Position numbers and translations under genes: made by a program
Assembly: GCA_937929805.1 (NCBI GenBank)
Contig: CALFUT010000023.1
Location: forward strand, 1 to 64,000
DNA from: an uncultured Pirellulaceae bacterium
GTDB lineage: Bacteria > Planctomycetota > Planctomycetia > Pirellulales > Pirellulaceae
Reading direction: 5' to 3'
DNA: 64,000 nucleotides
In this document: in pieces, positions 27,240-35,790 of the stretch
Position numbering within the stretch: the first letter of the stretch is position 1
Layout of the letters: each line of letters starts with the position of its first letter
Notes under the pieces: model-generated
What the model was told of the DNA's origin: nothing
Databases searched by the model: none
What the model saw: the letters and a program-made list of their open reading frames with translations, nothing else

Positions 27240-28853
27240 ATGAAAATGCGACGAACGTTGATTATTGCTTTCTCTATGGCAGTGGCTCTTACCACTGTCC
27301 AGCCTCACCTCGCGGTCTCGCAGGAAGGCCAAGGAGGTCGCTTCGTTGTGACCGAATCCGTGGACTCCGTCGAGCTGATCGCCGGCACTAGTCGCCGGCT
27401 GAAATTCGAGTACAAAGTCCCAGAATTGATGATCGAGAATCCCGAGGTCATCTCTGCGACTCCCGTCGCACCAAACGAAATCTTGATTTCGGGGCTCAAG
27501 CCGGGCGTCTCCACGATCACAGTCAGCGACGCTAACAAAAATCTCCAGACGATTCGAATCCATGTGACGGTGGATACTCGGCAGCTTGAGATGGCTTTCC
27601 GGACTCACTTTCCCGATTCTCAGATCAAGGTCCATGCATTGCAGACAGGTGTGTTGCTTGGCGGAAATGTCGCTCGGGCAGACCAGGTCAGCAACATCAT
27701 GTCGGTCGCCAGAGACTTCTTCCCAACCGGCGTCGTCAATCAGATGCAAGTCAACGGTTCGCAGAATATCGCGATCAAAGTCAAAATTTACGAGATTGCT
27801 CGTTCTAAACTTCGTAACGTTGGTGTCGATTGGCAGCTATTTGGCTCCCGTTTCAACATTGTCAGTAGCGTTTCGGATTTGATTACGGGTTTCGCTCAAA
27901 CCGGTGGTGTCACGATCGATCCCTCGCGTGAAACATTATCAGCGAGTGTCCTTGATGGCAGTGGAGGATTCAACGCTGTCATTGAGTTGCTTGAGCGACG
28001 CAACGTGGCCAAGCTGTTGGATGAACCCGTCTTGGTCGCTCAAAACGGCCGACCTGCCGAATTCCTGTCGGGTGGTGAAATCCCAATCGCCGTCGCAAGC
28101 GGATTGGGTACAAACTCAATTGAGTTTCGTGCTTTCGGAACCAAGCTCGACATCGTACCGCTTGTCCATGGCCAAGGCTTGATGAGTCTTGAGATTCGTG
28201 CAGAAGTTTCCGAAGTCGCTACGGATTTGGCAACTGCCGGCGGGACACCCGGCTTTCGTGTCCGTCGAGTCAACACAGGTGTAAGAATGCGGTCTGGGCA
28301 CACACTTGCCCTGGCCGGTGACTTCACTGAGCGAACTAGCAGTTCGACTCGCGGAGTACCCAAGCTGATGGATTCACCGCTGTTTGGCCCGCTATTCCGC
28401 ACTGTATCCAGTGACGAATCGGAAACCGAGCTTGTCTTCCTAATCACACCGCAGTACGTGAGTGACGTGGATGCAGCTTACGCAAGTGGTCCGCTGCCAG
28501 GAGCCTCGTCCGATGCCCCGTCAGATCGGGATCTATTCATCAACGGCCACATCGAAGTACCACGTTGCAAGGAAGATTGCCCAACTCCAAACTACTTCGA
28601 CAATAGCTCACCATCGGCCGGTAGTGGGATCATCGAACACCAACCGATCGGTGTTTCTCAAGGTGTTCCGCAAGTGATGCCTCAGGCAAGCACCAGCCGG
28701 TACCACGCTGCACCTCCGGTGGCCGTCAACTCTGGTTTTGACTCTAGCTTCAACTTCCCGGGAGATGGTTCGTCTCGCAGAGCAGGATCTCGAGTCGCGG
28801 ATGCACAAACAGGAGGAGGATTCCTTTGGCCAACCAACTCTCAAACTCGATAG
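27240..28853 (+). CDS. cpaC: Flp pilus secretin CpaC/RcpA
   Basis: A type II/III secretin family protein of 537 residues that forms the outer-membrane channel. Signal peptide at residues 1-28, an N-terminal pilus-secretin domain (about 33-115, S-R-R-L-K-F-E-Y ... I-L-I-S-G-L-K-P-G-V-S-T-I-T-V), a BON-like part, then the secretin core (about 225-415) with L-L-D-E-P-V-L-V-A-Q-N-G-R-P-A-E-F and the conserved E-L-V-F-L-I-T-P end. A Ser/Pro-rich tail of about 110 residues is unusually long. Between cpaB and cpaE in the standard order. Confidence 0.93.
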   Translation: MKMRRTLIIAFSMAVALTTVQPHLAVSQEGQGGRFVVTESVDSVELIAGTSRRLKFEYKVPELMIENPEVISATPVAPNEILISGLKPGVSTITVSDANKNLQTIRIHVTVDTRQLEMAFRTHFPDSQIKVHALQTGVLLGGNVARADQVSNIMSVARDFFPTGVVNQMQVNGSQNIAIKVKIYEIARSKLRNVGVDWQLFGSRFNIVSSVSDLITGFAQTGGVTIDPSRETLSASVLDGSGGFNAVIELLERRNVAKLLDEPVLVAQNGRPAEFLSGGEIPIAVASGLGTNSIEFRAFGTKLDIVPLVHGQGLMSLEIRAEVSEVATDLATAGGTPGFRVRRVNTGVRMRSGHTLALAGDFTERTSSSTRGVPKLMDSPLFGPLFRTVSSDESETELVFLITPQYVSDVDAAYASGPLPGASSDAPSDRDLFINGHIEVPRCKEDCPTPNYFDNSSPSAGSGIIEHQPIGVSQGVPQVMPQASTSRYHAAPPVAVNSGFDSSFNFPGDGSSRRAGSRVADAQTGGGFLWPTNSQTR

Positions 28854-28965
28854 CCAGAAATGGAATTTCAGCTGACCTTGCTTGACACATTGTCTCGCAA
28901 GGCAGGTTGAAGGAGACAAAAGTTACACCACGCTGAAAAAACGACACTGAATAGCCCGAGAAAAC

Positions 28966-30168
28966 ATGAGCAGTTCACTACGAATTTCGATCTGCGACCC
29001 CAACGAGTCGACAAGGGAAAATCTGAAGAAGTTCCTAATAGGGATGGACAACGTGTTCCTGGAAGCAGACTGCTCCCGGTACGAGTTCTTCTCTGAAATT
29101 GTTGCTCAGACGACGCCACACGCTGCCGTAATCGACATCGATGCCGATCAGGAAACCGGCCTTCAGTTGGTGGAAAGCTTGGCGCGTAAATACCCCGACT
29201 GCGGAATCATCGTCGTCAGCTCAAGTTCAGACGGCCAGCTAATCCTCAAGGCCATGCGTTCTGGTGCTCGGGAATTTCTCAATTCACCAGTGCAGATTGA
29301 GGAACTTGTTGGGGCACTCGACCGAGTCAGCTCGGCTGCCGATGGAGGCTCAAAATCAAAGGCGGGCAACATTATCGCGGTCGCCGGTGCATCAGGAGGC
29401 GTTGGCACCACTTCGATCGCAGTAAACACTGCGGTCGCGTTGGCTCAACATCCCGAGTGCAGCGTCGCGTTGGTTGATCTTGACTTAGCGTTGGGCGACG
29501 CGGATGTGTTTTTGGATATGATCCCGGACTACACGCTGTTAGACGTCGCCCAAAGTGTTTCTAGGCTGGACCTTGCTCTGCTTCGAAAATCCTTGACGAA
29601 ACATGACACTGGCGTCTATCTACTTCCTCGCCCGATCCAGATTGAGGAAACAGAATCCATCACCAGCGGAGACTTCAAAAAAGTGCTTTCGCTGATGAAA
29701 GCTTCTTTTACCCACGTCGTTCTTGATCTTTCAAAATCATATTCGGAACTTGACTCAACCGCACTCGAGCAAGCCGATCAGATTCTCTTGGTAACTCAGC
29801 TTGATCTGCCATGCCTCCGAAACGTCGTTCGTATCCTTACGACGCTCGATCGTTTCGACGACTCGAAACAGAAGCTGAAAATCATCGTCAATCGAGCCGG
29901 GTTGGACGGAACTCAAATCAGTTCAACCAAGGCGGAAGAAACGATTGATCGCGAGATTTATGCTCGAATCCCGAACAACTACGTTGTTATTTCAGAGTGC
30001 CGAAACAACGGCGTGCCTCTCATCCAGCAGGCCCCAAAAGCAGCAATCACGAGTGCCGTCAACGAATTAGCCGCTCGGTTGATGGGCAGTGCAGGCGAAA
30101 CTAGCGTTGGAGGCGACGAAGAGGATAGCAAGAGCAAAAAAGGTTGGTTGCCTTTCCTCAAGAAGTAA
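28966..30168 (+). CDS. cpaE: Flp pilus ATPase-like localisation protein CpaE/TadZ
   Basis: A 400-residue CpaE/TadZ protein: a receiver-like N-terminal domain (about 1-120, with D-P-N-E-S and V-I-D-I-D-A) and a MinD/ParA-like ATPase (about 128-370). The P-loop reads G-A-S-G-G-V-G-T-T-S and lacks the usual lysine of G-K-T/S, as in other CpaE proteins. V-D-L-D-L-A-L-G-D-A-D-V-F-L-D follows. It probably places the pilus machine at the pole or site of assembly. It ends in a basic tail (K-K-G-W-L-P-F-L-K-K). It is the last Tad gene here, closed by a terminator. Confidence 0.92.
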   Translation: MSSSLRISICDPNESTRENLKKFLIGMDNVFLEADCSRYEFFSEIVAQTTPHAAVIDIDADQETGLQLVESLARKYPDCGIIVVSSSSDGQLILKAMRSGAREFLNSPVQIEELVGALDRVSSAADGGSKSKAGNIIAVAGASGGVGTTSIAVNTAVALAQHPECSVALVDLDLALGDADVFLDMIPDYTLLDVAQSVSRLDLALLRKSLTKHDTGVYLLPRPIQIEETESITSGDFKKVLSLMKASFTHVVLDLSKSYSELDSTALEQADQILLVTQLDLPCLRNVVRILTTLDRFDDSKQKLKIIVNRAGLDGTQISSTKAEETIDREIYARIPNNYVVISECRNNGVPLIQQAPKAAITSAVNELAARLMGSAGETSVGGDEEDSKSKKGWLPFLKK

Positions 30169-30215
30169 CGCACGCCTTCCTCTTCGAATGCGAAATCGTA
30201 CAATCGACTGATCCT

Positions 30216-30242
30216 ATGGCACCCTAACCGGTGCCATTTTTT
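30216..30242 (+). terminator. Terminator after the Tad genes
   Basis: ATGGCACC (30216-30223) and GGTGCCAT (30230-30237) form an 8-bp stem with a 6-nt loop and five T after it. It closes the pilus operon before the tadA deaminase. Confidence 0.8.
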
Positions 30243-30279
30243 GTTTTCTGCCAAACCGACGACGAAAGCCCCGACCAGC

Positions 30280-30765
30280 ATGAGCGCAGACATTCTCCCT
30301 CATGAACATTTCATGAAACGTGCTCTGGATCAGGCGAGGCAGGCTCTAGAACTAGATGAAGTTCCTGTCGGCGCGATCATCGTCAAGGAACAACGAATCA
30401 TCGCCGCCGCACATAACTTGACGCGGAAACTGTGTGACCCGACGGCTCACGCTGAAATGATTGCCATCACTCAAGCGGCGCAATCCGTCGGCGATTGGCG
30501 ACTGGAACATTGCACGCTGTACGTAACGCTAGAGCCATGCACAATGTGTGCAGGAGCCGTTATCAACTCGCGGATACCAACTGTCGTCATCGGAACCATG
30601 GACCCCAAAGCGGGTGCGGCAGGTTCCGTCTTCCAAGTCTTGGACGAACCCCGGCTCAACCACTGCTGCGAAATGGTCTTCGGAGTCAACCAAAATGAAT
30701 GCGGTCGAATCCTGACCGATTTTTTTCAGAGCAAACGAATGATGAAGAAAAAGAAGCTCGATTAG
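30280..30765 (+). CDS. tadA: tRNA-specific adenosine deaminase
   Basis: A zinc deaminase of 161 residues that converts A34 to inosine in tRNA-Arg(ACG). The catalytic motifs are visible: H-A-E near residue 57 with proton-shuttle Glu, and P-C-T-M-C-A-G-A near 87 with the two zinc cysteines, plus the family phrase D-P-K-A-G-A-A-G-S near 108. ATG 30280 is used; the longer frame starts inside the terminator. Despite the name, it is unrelated to the Tad pilus ATPase. Confidence 0.95.
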   Translation: MSADILPHEHFMKRALDQARQALELDEVPVGAIIVKEQRIIAAAHNLTRKLCDPTAHAEMIAITQAAQSVGDWRLEHCTLYVTLEPCTMCAGAVINSRIPTVVIGTMDPKAGAAGSVFQVLDEPRLNHCCEMVFGVNQNECGRILTDFFQSKRMMKKKKLD

Positions 30766-30788
30766 CCTTGGATTCAGTCAAGCAAATA

Positions 30789-30880
30789 GGTCGCAGCATT
30801 TTTCGTCAACCTAATATTTACAGTGCGCAATGCGTCGCCAATCCCAGAGTTTTGGTTTGATACGACTCGGGACTGCGACC
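30789..30880. repeat. Intergenic repeat, diverged copy (family member C)
   Basis: Bounded by GGTCGCAG (30789-30796) and its exact complement CTGCGACC (30873-30880). Inside it resembles the two copies at 35712-35789 and 42903-42984: GCATTTTTCGTCAACCT corresponds to GGCATTTCTTATCAACTT, and GTCGCCAATCCCA to GTTGCCAGTCCCA. It lies between convergent genes. Membership is less certain than for the other two. Confidence 0.45.
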
Positions 30881-30892
30881 TCTCAACGTGGA

Positions 30893-31564
30893 CTATCGGG
30901 TGTTCAATTCAATCCACTCAGCAGCCGATTCCGCATCTTGATCACCGACGTAACTCTGGCCTTGCTTGACTAAGCGTCGCTCCAACAGACGCGAAAGGTA
31001 GTGGCTGGCAATCATCTCGCGTTCGTCCAGCCCCAACTGCTCCAGCACCATCAGCACGATGGGGTTTACGATCGGCTTAACCACGACATCGTCTAACGAA
31101 AGCATGTAGCCAAAAGTCACCGACGCTTCAATCCGCTTGGCTGCTTCAAATAAACGCTTGTCTTGGACGTGATACGGATGCCGCTCACAAACAATGATCG
31201 CCAGCGAGCCACGCCCAGTTTCGCTGACTCCCTTCACCGCCGTTTCCGCCTCTCCTCGATCGTCAATCAGAGCCGCCAACGAGAGCCGCACCTTGCCCGG
31301 CCGACCATCGCGGTGACGGTTCAGACTAATAGCGTGAACAGGTTGGTCGACGATCTCATAGTTGACGTTAGCCGCAGAAAGAAAGTCCTGCAACGCGACG
31401 AAGGTGTCAAAAAAATGAGCAACTAACCAGACTTCATCGCAAGTTTCCCGTTGCTTTTCGATGGCTCGCTGCAAACCGGCGAACATTGATTCACGGCTAA
31501 TTGCAAATGAATCTTCCAATGAGCGAAACCCGGGGCGACGAGTAATCCACTCAATGAATGACAT
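30893..31564 (-). CDS. Unrecognised cytosolic protein
   Basis: A 223-residue soluble protein that I do not recognise. It shows alternating helices and strands, for example D-E-V-W-L-V-A-H-F-F-D-T-F, R-G-S-L-A-I-I-V-C-E-R-H-P-Y-H and V-K-P-I-V-N-P-I-V-L-M-V-L-E-Q-L-G-L. It has no signal peptide or membrane segment. The pattern hints at an alpha/beta nucleotide- or nucleic-acid-related fold, but no Walker A or catalytic motif stands out. It follows the metallopeptidase gene by 57 bp on the same strand, so the two may form an operon. Codon choice looks like its neighbours. Confidence 0.7.
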   Translation of the reverse strand: MSFIEWITRRPGFRSLEDSFAISRESMFAGLQRAIEKQRETCDEVWLVAHFFDTFVALQDFLSAANVNYEIVDQPVHAISLNRHRDGRPGKVRLSLAALIDDRGEAETAVKGVSETGRGSLAIIVCERHPYHVQDKRLFEAAKRIEASVTFGYMLSLDDVVVKPIVNPIVLMVLEQLGLDEREMIASHYLSRLLERRLVKQGQSYVGDQDAESAAEWIELNTR

Positions 31565-31621
31565 GCTAATGGCTTACAGTAAAGGGAGGCGTCGGGCACA
31601 CAGATTATCTGCCGACCACCA

Positions 31622-32758
31622 TTACCGCCACAAAGTCGGGGACCCAACGCGAGAATCTTGCAAATACTTGGGCTCGCGAGAATCGTTTGAATGAACGTTG
31701 CTTAAAGAGCGTCGATTGGTCGAAACGCGACCGGCATCGACTTGGCCATCTGAAATTTTGGCATGCCGAGCGTACCAGCCCGCTTGGAGATTCGCAGCCG
31801 CCATCCGGCCCTCGATGGGGTTCCGCGCTTCCTGTTTTTGCGATTCTGGCCCTGCCGATATATTCGACGCGGGCGAAGCCACTTCTGTCGCGTGACTTGC
31901 CAAGGCAACCAAAGATTGATCGCTTGGAGTTTGCTCAATGCTGCCTGACTTCACCCAAGCAATCCAAGCCAATTGCAACTCGGACAGGTCGCGATACCCA
32001 TAAAATTCCTCGGTCACGTTGTCCCAAGCTCTCACATCGCGACTGCCACGCTGGCGTTCCATCCCAGCTTGCAGGTAATCGAGAAACGTTCTTCTTCCTT
32101 TTTGCATAATGATAAATTTGGCAACGCTGTGCCCCTGCGCGTATAACGGTAAAATGTCATGCGGGTATTGAGTCATCGTGAACATCCGGTTGAACGGAAT
32201 TCCTCGCGATGGACTAGCAGTTAAAAAGTTGATCAGCATCTGATGATTTTTGTTTCGCTCGGACTGATGCTCAACCGTCGTACACGCGCCTTCATCAGCC
32301 CAACGAGGTAGCGGCCGACCAAAATGAGTCGCGAAGATCGTGTGCGTGATCTCATGAGGTAGCACGGCATCCAGCAGACGATCTGGAGGACCGGAGATTT
32401 TCATCTGCCAACCGATGGGTTTTCCATACGACCGTCCATCGGTCACAAACGCGAAGCTAGTTTCTCCCCCAGCGTGCATTCCCAATTCCACTTGGATCGG
32501 GCATCTCTCCGACCACGCATCCAGTTCGTACCCAAGCCATTGAATCGCCAACTCGGACCGATACCGCTCCGCCTCTTGAGCCACTTTCTGTGCCAGTCGA
32601 GCATCCGGCGCGTACACATGAAAATTCGTCGATTGCGCCTCGAAACTGCCTCCTGCTGCGTTCGCTACAGGTGCCTGCCAATGCACGATCATGATCAAGC
32701 AGAGAAGTCCCGACATCCGTAGCCGGGATGCGTATGAGATGAGAGCGATCACGAGCAT
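31622..32758 (-). CDS. Secreted peptidase MA-type metallopeptidase
   Basis: A 378-residue gluzincin. The signal peptide or hydrophobic leader ends near A-N-A-A (residue 34), and a Met at residue 15 may be the true start. The zinc motif H-E-I-T-H is at 135-139 and the third ligand is E156 in W-A-D-E-G, the spacing of the peptidase MA/DUF1570-like group. A helical region with Y-A-Q-G-H-S-V-A-K-F-I follows. The C-terminal 110 residues are low-complexity and probably disordered. Exported metal-dependent hydrolase or peptidase; substrate unknown. First gene of a two-gene unit. Confidence 0.82.
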   Translation of the reverse strand: MLVIALISYASRLRMSGLLCLIMIVHWQAPVANAAGGSFEAQSTNFHVYAPDARLAQKVAQEAERYRSELAIQWLGYELDAWSERCPIQVELGMHAGGETSFAFVTDGRSYGKPIGWQMKISGPPDRLLDAVLPHEITHTIFATHFGRPLPRWADEGACTTVEHQSERNKNHQMLINFLTASPSRGIPFNRMFTMTQYPHDILPLYAQGHSVAKFIIMQKGRRTFLDYLQAGMERQRGSRDVRAWDNVTEEFYGYRDLSELQLAWIAWVKSGSIEQTPSDQSLVALASHATEVASPASNISAGPESQKQEARNPIEGRMAAANLQAGWYARHAKISDGQVDAGRVSTNRRSLSNVHSNDSREPKYLQDSRVGSPTLWR

Positions 32759-33033
32759 TTCCTTCCATGGAAATTGTTTCAGCGGTCACGTTTACGTTGC
32801 TTCCATCCTTGGAGGCACTGAGTCCGATCGCGACTGCCGTGGTACGCAAGACGGCTCGATCGGGTTCAGATCCATGAACGAGATTCGTCCGCCTTGCAGT
32901 GCCTTGAATCTACCGCAAGCCATTCTGATGCCCTATAGCGATTTACTGGTACTCGAAGGCGGTTCAGAAATCCGCGAAGCTCGATTTTCAGCGGTGGAAT
33001 CACCTAAAACCGCCCAAAAAACGTGAACTTGGG

Positions 33034-33063
33034 TTGAGCATTAAGCATCCGGATTTGTATGCT
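33034..33063 (+). promoter_or_regulatory. Probable sigma-70-type promoter of tRNA-Ser
   Basis: TTGAGC (33034-33039) and TATGCT (33058-33063) with an 18-nt spacer sit 25 nt before the tRNA 5' end. The rest of 32759-33033 has only short unconvincing open frames. Confidence 0.5.
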
Positions 33064-33088
33064 AGGTCGCTCTACAAAGAGGCCATCC

Positions 33089-33170
33089 GGAGGATAAGCG
33101 AATGGCTAGCAGGTTGATTCGAAATCAATTGCCCTTAACCGGGTTGCGGGTTCGACCCCCGTGTCCTCCG
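33089..33170 (+). tRNA. tRNA-Ser (anticodon CGA)
   Basis: The acceptor strands GGAGGAT and GTCCTCC pair with a terminal G-U, with discriminator G at 33170. The anticodon stem GTTGA/TCAAT encloses TTCGAAA, giving anticodon CGA for codon UCG. A long variable arm (GCCC/GGGT) marks a class II tRNA. The T arm is GCGGG-TTCGACC-CCCGT. CCA is not encoded. The D arm is irregular and position 8 would be A rather than U under this fold. Confidence 0.88.
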
Positions 33171-33669
33171 CTTTCCTGATGAATTGGCTCGTTTGCTGCC
33201 CCCATTCAAACGAGCTCTTTTTGAGCAGCTTGTGATCTGACAGCTTTGCCGTTGGTAAAACTTGAGGCCCGTTCTTTGCGATTCTTCCGATATCTTGCTA
33301 ACGCGAAAAGCAACATTCTTGGGGAAACGGTGTCCTCCCTTGCCTTCCTGAGGCTTCCTATGGCTTCCCGACTAAAGGGCAAAGATTGACGCTTGCAATG
33401 AAATGTCCATGATGGATAAACCCCTGTTTTGCAAGCATTTAACGTAAACAAGTTTCCTTAGAATGGATCCGAGTCTATCCTTCCGATACCCGTCTAAGTC
33501 ATGAGTTGAATCCAAAGCCCGCCTTGCTCAACTCAAGCCGATTGCATCTCGACTTGCTTCCTTTGATTGGCCGCTAAGCATCAGCCTATTGGCTATCTAC
33601 CAAAAATGCTTGCGACACGGACCACGGCGTGCGTTTTCACTTCCATCTTCTCAAAACGTAGAGGTCACG
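33171..33669. other. Gap after tRNA-Ser
   Basis: About 500 bp without a supported gene. I looked for a copy of the tRNA 3' end or an integrase, as expected for an integration site, and found neither. An 8-bp inverted repeat TGAGTTGA/TCAACTCA (33502-33509 with 33528-33535) lies in the presumed promoter region of the next gene. Confidence 0.4.
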
Positions 33670-33924
33670 ATGAACATCACTGGACTATTGGTTGCCCTGT
33701 TAATTGGAGCAATTGCCGGATTCCTTGCCGGCCAGATCATGAAAGGAGTCGGTTTTGGCCTTGTTGGAAATATTATCGTCGGCATTGTCGGCGCCTTACT
33801 TTTCGGCTTCTTGTTCGGCAACTTCAATCTGTTAAATTCGGGCATTCTGAACGAGATCGCAGGCGGCACCATTGGAGCCGTTATCCTGCTGTTCCTGATC
33901 GGATTGCTCAAGAAGGCCGCCTAA
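33670..33924 (+). CDS. GlsB/YeaQ/YmgE family membrane protein
   Basis: An 84-residue very hydrophobic protein of the transglycosylase-associated family (GlsB/YeaQ/YmgE), with three membrane segments and glycine-rich repeats (G-A-I-A-G-F-L-A-G-Q, G-N-I-I-V-G-I-V-G-A, G-G-T-I-G-A-V-I-L-L). Relatives are often stress-induced; the molecular role is unknown. ATG 33670 opens on the first helix; the longer frame upstream is leader. An intrinsic terminator follows, so it is probably a single-gene transcript. Confidence 0.9.
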   Translation: MNITGLLVALLIGAIAGFLAGQIMKGVGFGLVGNIIVGIVGALLFGFLFGNFNLLNSGILNEIAGGTIGAVILLFLIGLLKKAA

Positions 33925-34034
33925 CCAACCTAGAACTGATCGGATTCAGGACAATCACTTGGCCGATCAGAAACAAAAAAAACGGTTCGGGTAGAGCATG
34001 ATGCCACAACTTTTGACCTAACGCCCGTTCCGTT

Positions 34035-34084
34035 GAAGTGCGATAGAGAAGCCGTTGCGATTCTTCTGTCGCACTTCTTTTTTT
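34035..34084 (+). terminator. Strong terminator after the GlsB-like gene
   Basis: GAAGTGCGATAGA (34035-34047) pairs with TCTGTCGCACTTC (34065-34077), 13 pairs with one G-U, followed by seven T. Confidence 0.9.
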
Positions 34085-34214
34085 GTTTCAAGTCGATGCT
34101 AAGTCGGCAAGCGCGACCGTAGCTGAATGGAGCCAATTGCTGAGCCGGGAGATCCGCATCCGACCGGTTCGCTTCGATGGCTACGCTTTTTACGTTGCGA
34201 GGCTCGGGCAAGTT

Positions 34215-35606
34215 CTATGTGTGAATCGCTCGACCAGAAACGGCCAGTGCTGCTTCTAGCATGATCTCGGACAGAGTCGGATGAGCGTGACAGCAACGAG
34301 CCAGATCTTCGCTAGACGCGCCGAAGTTCATCGCGACGGCGGCTTCAGAAATCAGATCACCCGCACGAGCACCGATCGCGTGAACGCCCAGAATTCGATC
34401 CGTCTTGGCGTCCGCAAGAATCTTGATCCGACCATCCGTTTCACCCATCGCTCTGGCTCGCCCACTGGCACCGTAGGGACATACGCCTTTGTTGTAGACA
34501 GTGCCCGTTTCCTTCAACTGTTCTTCTGTCTTGCCCACCGAAGCAATTTCCGGGTGCGTGTAAACCACCGCGGGAATCACGTCGTAATTTACGTGGCCAT
34601 GACCATTGACCAATCGTTCGACGCAGGCGATCCCCTCTTCTGATGCCTTGTGAGCCAACATGGCTCCGCCGATGCAGTCGCCAATCGCGAAGACACCCGC
34701 CGCTGACGTTTCAAAGTGCGCGTTGACTTCAATGAAGCCGCGTTTGTCGGTTCGCACTCCGACGTTTTCTAGCCCAAGTCCCTTTGAGTTTGGAACTCGG
34801 CCCGCCGAAGCCAGCACCCGATCGCACTCGATCGGCTGTTCGCCTTTGCATTTTACGATGCACTTTCGACCATCACGAGTCGCACTCTCGACCCACATGT
34901 TGTTACGGAACTCAATCCCTTGTTTTTCAAAAGTCCGGACAGCCAGTTTACCAATCTCTTGATCCATCCCCGCCAGTGGCCGATCGGTTCCCTCGAGCAC
35001 AATGACTTTCGAACCAAGACGACTCCAAACAGAACCAAGTTCCAGCCCGATATAGCCGCCGCCTATGACCACCAACGTTTTCGGCACGGCGGGCCACGAA
35101 AGGGCAGCGGTACTGTCTCCGATCAGATCGCCGTCCATCTCAATTCCCGGCAGTTGCATCGGCGAGCTACCCGTCGCGAGAATGATATTCGTGGCGGAAA
35201 CCGTTTCGCCGGAAGACAGCCGGACAACCGTGCTTCCTTCTGCCGATTCAAGTGTTCCTCGTGCGATAAACGTCGTGACCTTGTTTCGCTTAAGCAACAT
35301 GTTAATGCCGCCGGTAAGCGTGTCGACAATTTTCGCTTTCCGAGCCATCATTTGACCAAGATCGACGGTCAGCTTGGTCGCCGAAATCCCATGTTCAACC
35401 ATGTGATCCCGAGCCTCAACCAACATGTGGCTTGACTCCAGCAACGCTTTGCTGGGAATACAGCCGACTCGAAGGCAGGTGCCGCCAAACTGAGGATTCT
35501 CGTCAACAACAGCGGTTTTCAACCCCAATTGAGCGGCACGAATTGCCGCAACGTAGCCTCCTGGCCCGCCACCAAGAATAAGAAGATCGAATGATTGATT
35601 GGCCAT
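34215..35606 (-). CDS. lpdA: Dihydrolipoyl dehydrogenase (E3)
   Basis: A flavoprotein disulfide reductase of 463 residues that reoxidises dihydrolipoamide on E2 with NAD. The FAD loop G-G-G-P-G-G-Y lies near residue 12, the redox disulfide G-G-T-C-L-R-V-G-C-I-P-S-K near 40, the NAD loop V-I-G-G-G-Y-I-G-L-E near 180, the second FAD motif G-V-F-A-I-G-D near 307, and the C-terminal catalytic H-A-H-P-T-L-S-E near 440. ATG 35606 is preferred to an upstream ATG in poorly conserved sequence. It is third in sucA-sucB-lpdA, 184 bp after sucB. Confidence 0.95.
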   Translation of the reverse strand: MANQSFDLLILGGGPGGYVAAIRAAQLGLKTAVVDENPQFGGTCLRVGCIPSKALLESSHMLVEARDHMVEHGISATKLTVDLGQMMARKAKIVDTLTGGINMLLKRNKVTTFIARGTLESAEGSTVVRLSSGETVSATNIILATGSSPMQLPGIEMDGDLIGDSTAALSWPAVPKTLVVIGGGYIGLELGSVWSRLGSKVIVLEGTDRPLAGMDQEIGKLAVRTFEKQGIEFRNNMWVESATRDGRKCIVKCKGEQPIECDRVLASAGRVPNSKGLGLENVGVRTDKRGFIEVNAHFETSAAGVFAIGDCIGGAMLAHKASEEGIACVERLVNGHGHVNYDVIPAVVYTHPEIASVGKTEEQLKETGTVYNKGVCPYGASGRARAMGETDGRIKILADAKTDRILGVHAIGARAGDLISEAAVAMNFGASSEDLARCCHAHPTLSEIMLEAALAVSGRAIHT

Positions 35607-35615
35607 GGTGTAATC

Positions 35616-35644
35616 GGTTTTCAGTGTGGTTTTCGGTTTTCGGT
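35616..35644. repeat. Short TTTTCAG/TTTTCGG heptamer stretch
   Basis: TTTTCAG, TGTGG, TTTTCGG, TTTTCGG lie in the sucB-lpdA gap, just upstream of the lpdA start on the minus strand. They are related to the array at 499-636. Confidence 0.5.
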
Positions 35645-35711
35645 GATAACGACGATTCAATCAAAGTGGCGACGGCAATCCATCGCTCGTGCTTTGTCTC
35701 GTTTAAAACTT

Positions 35712-35789
35712 GGGATTGGCATTTCTTATCAACTTGACGATTGCGAGCCAAAATCAGTTGCCAGTCCCAAAATTATAATTTGACAAAGC
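35712..35789. repeat. Intergenic hairpin repeat (family member B)
   Basis: Its ends GGGATTGGCA and TGCCAGTCCC are complementary (one G-U), so the element folds into a long imperfect hairpin. It shares GGCATTTCTTATC, TGCGA, GTTGCCA, TCCC and an ATTTG-CA-AGC tail with the copy at 42903-42984. It occupies the sucB-lpdA gap and ends one base before the sucB stop codon. Confidence 0.75.
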
Positions 35790-35790
35790 A

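Noticed and set aside
30280-30765. tadA as the Tad pilus ATPase
   Set aside because: The sequence has H-A-E and P-C-x-x-C deaminase motifs and no Walker motifs; only the gene name is shared.
33089-33669. tRNA-Ser as an integration site of a mobile element
   Set aside because: No duplicated tRNA 3' end, integrase or foreign composition is seen downstream. The 81-residue minus frame at 33206-33451 resembles nothing known.
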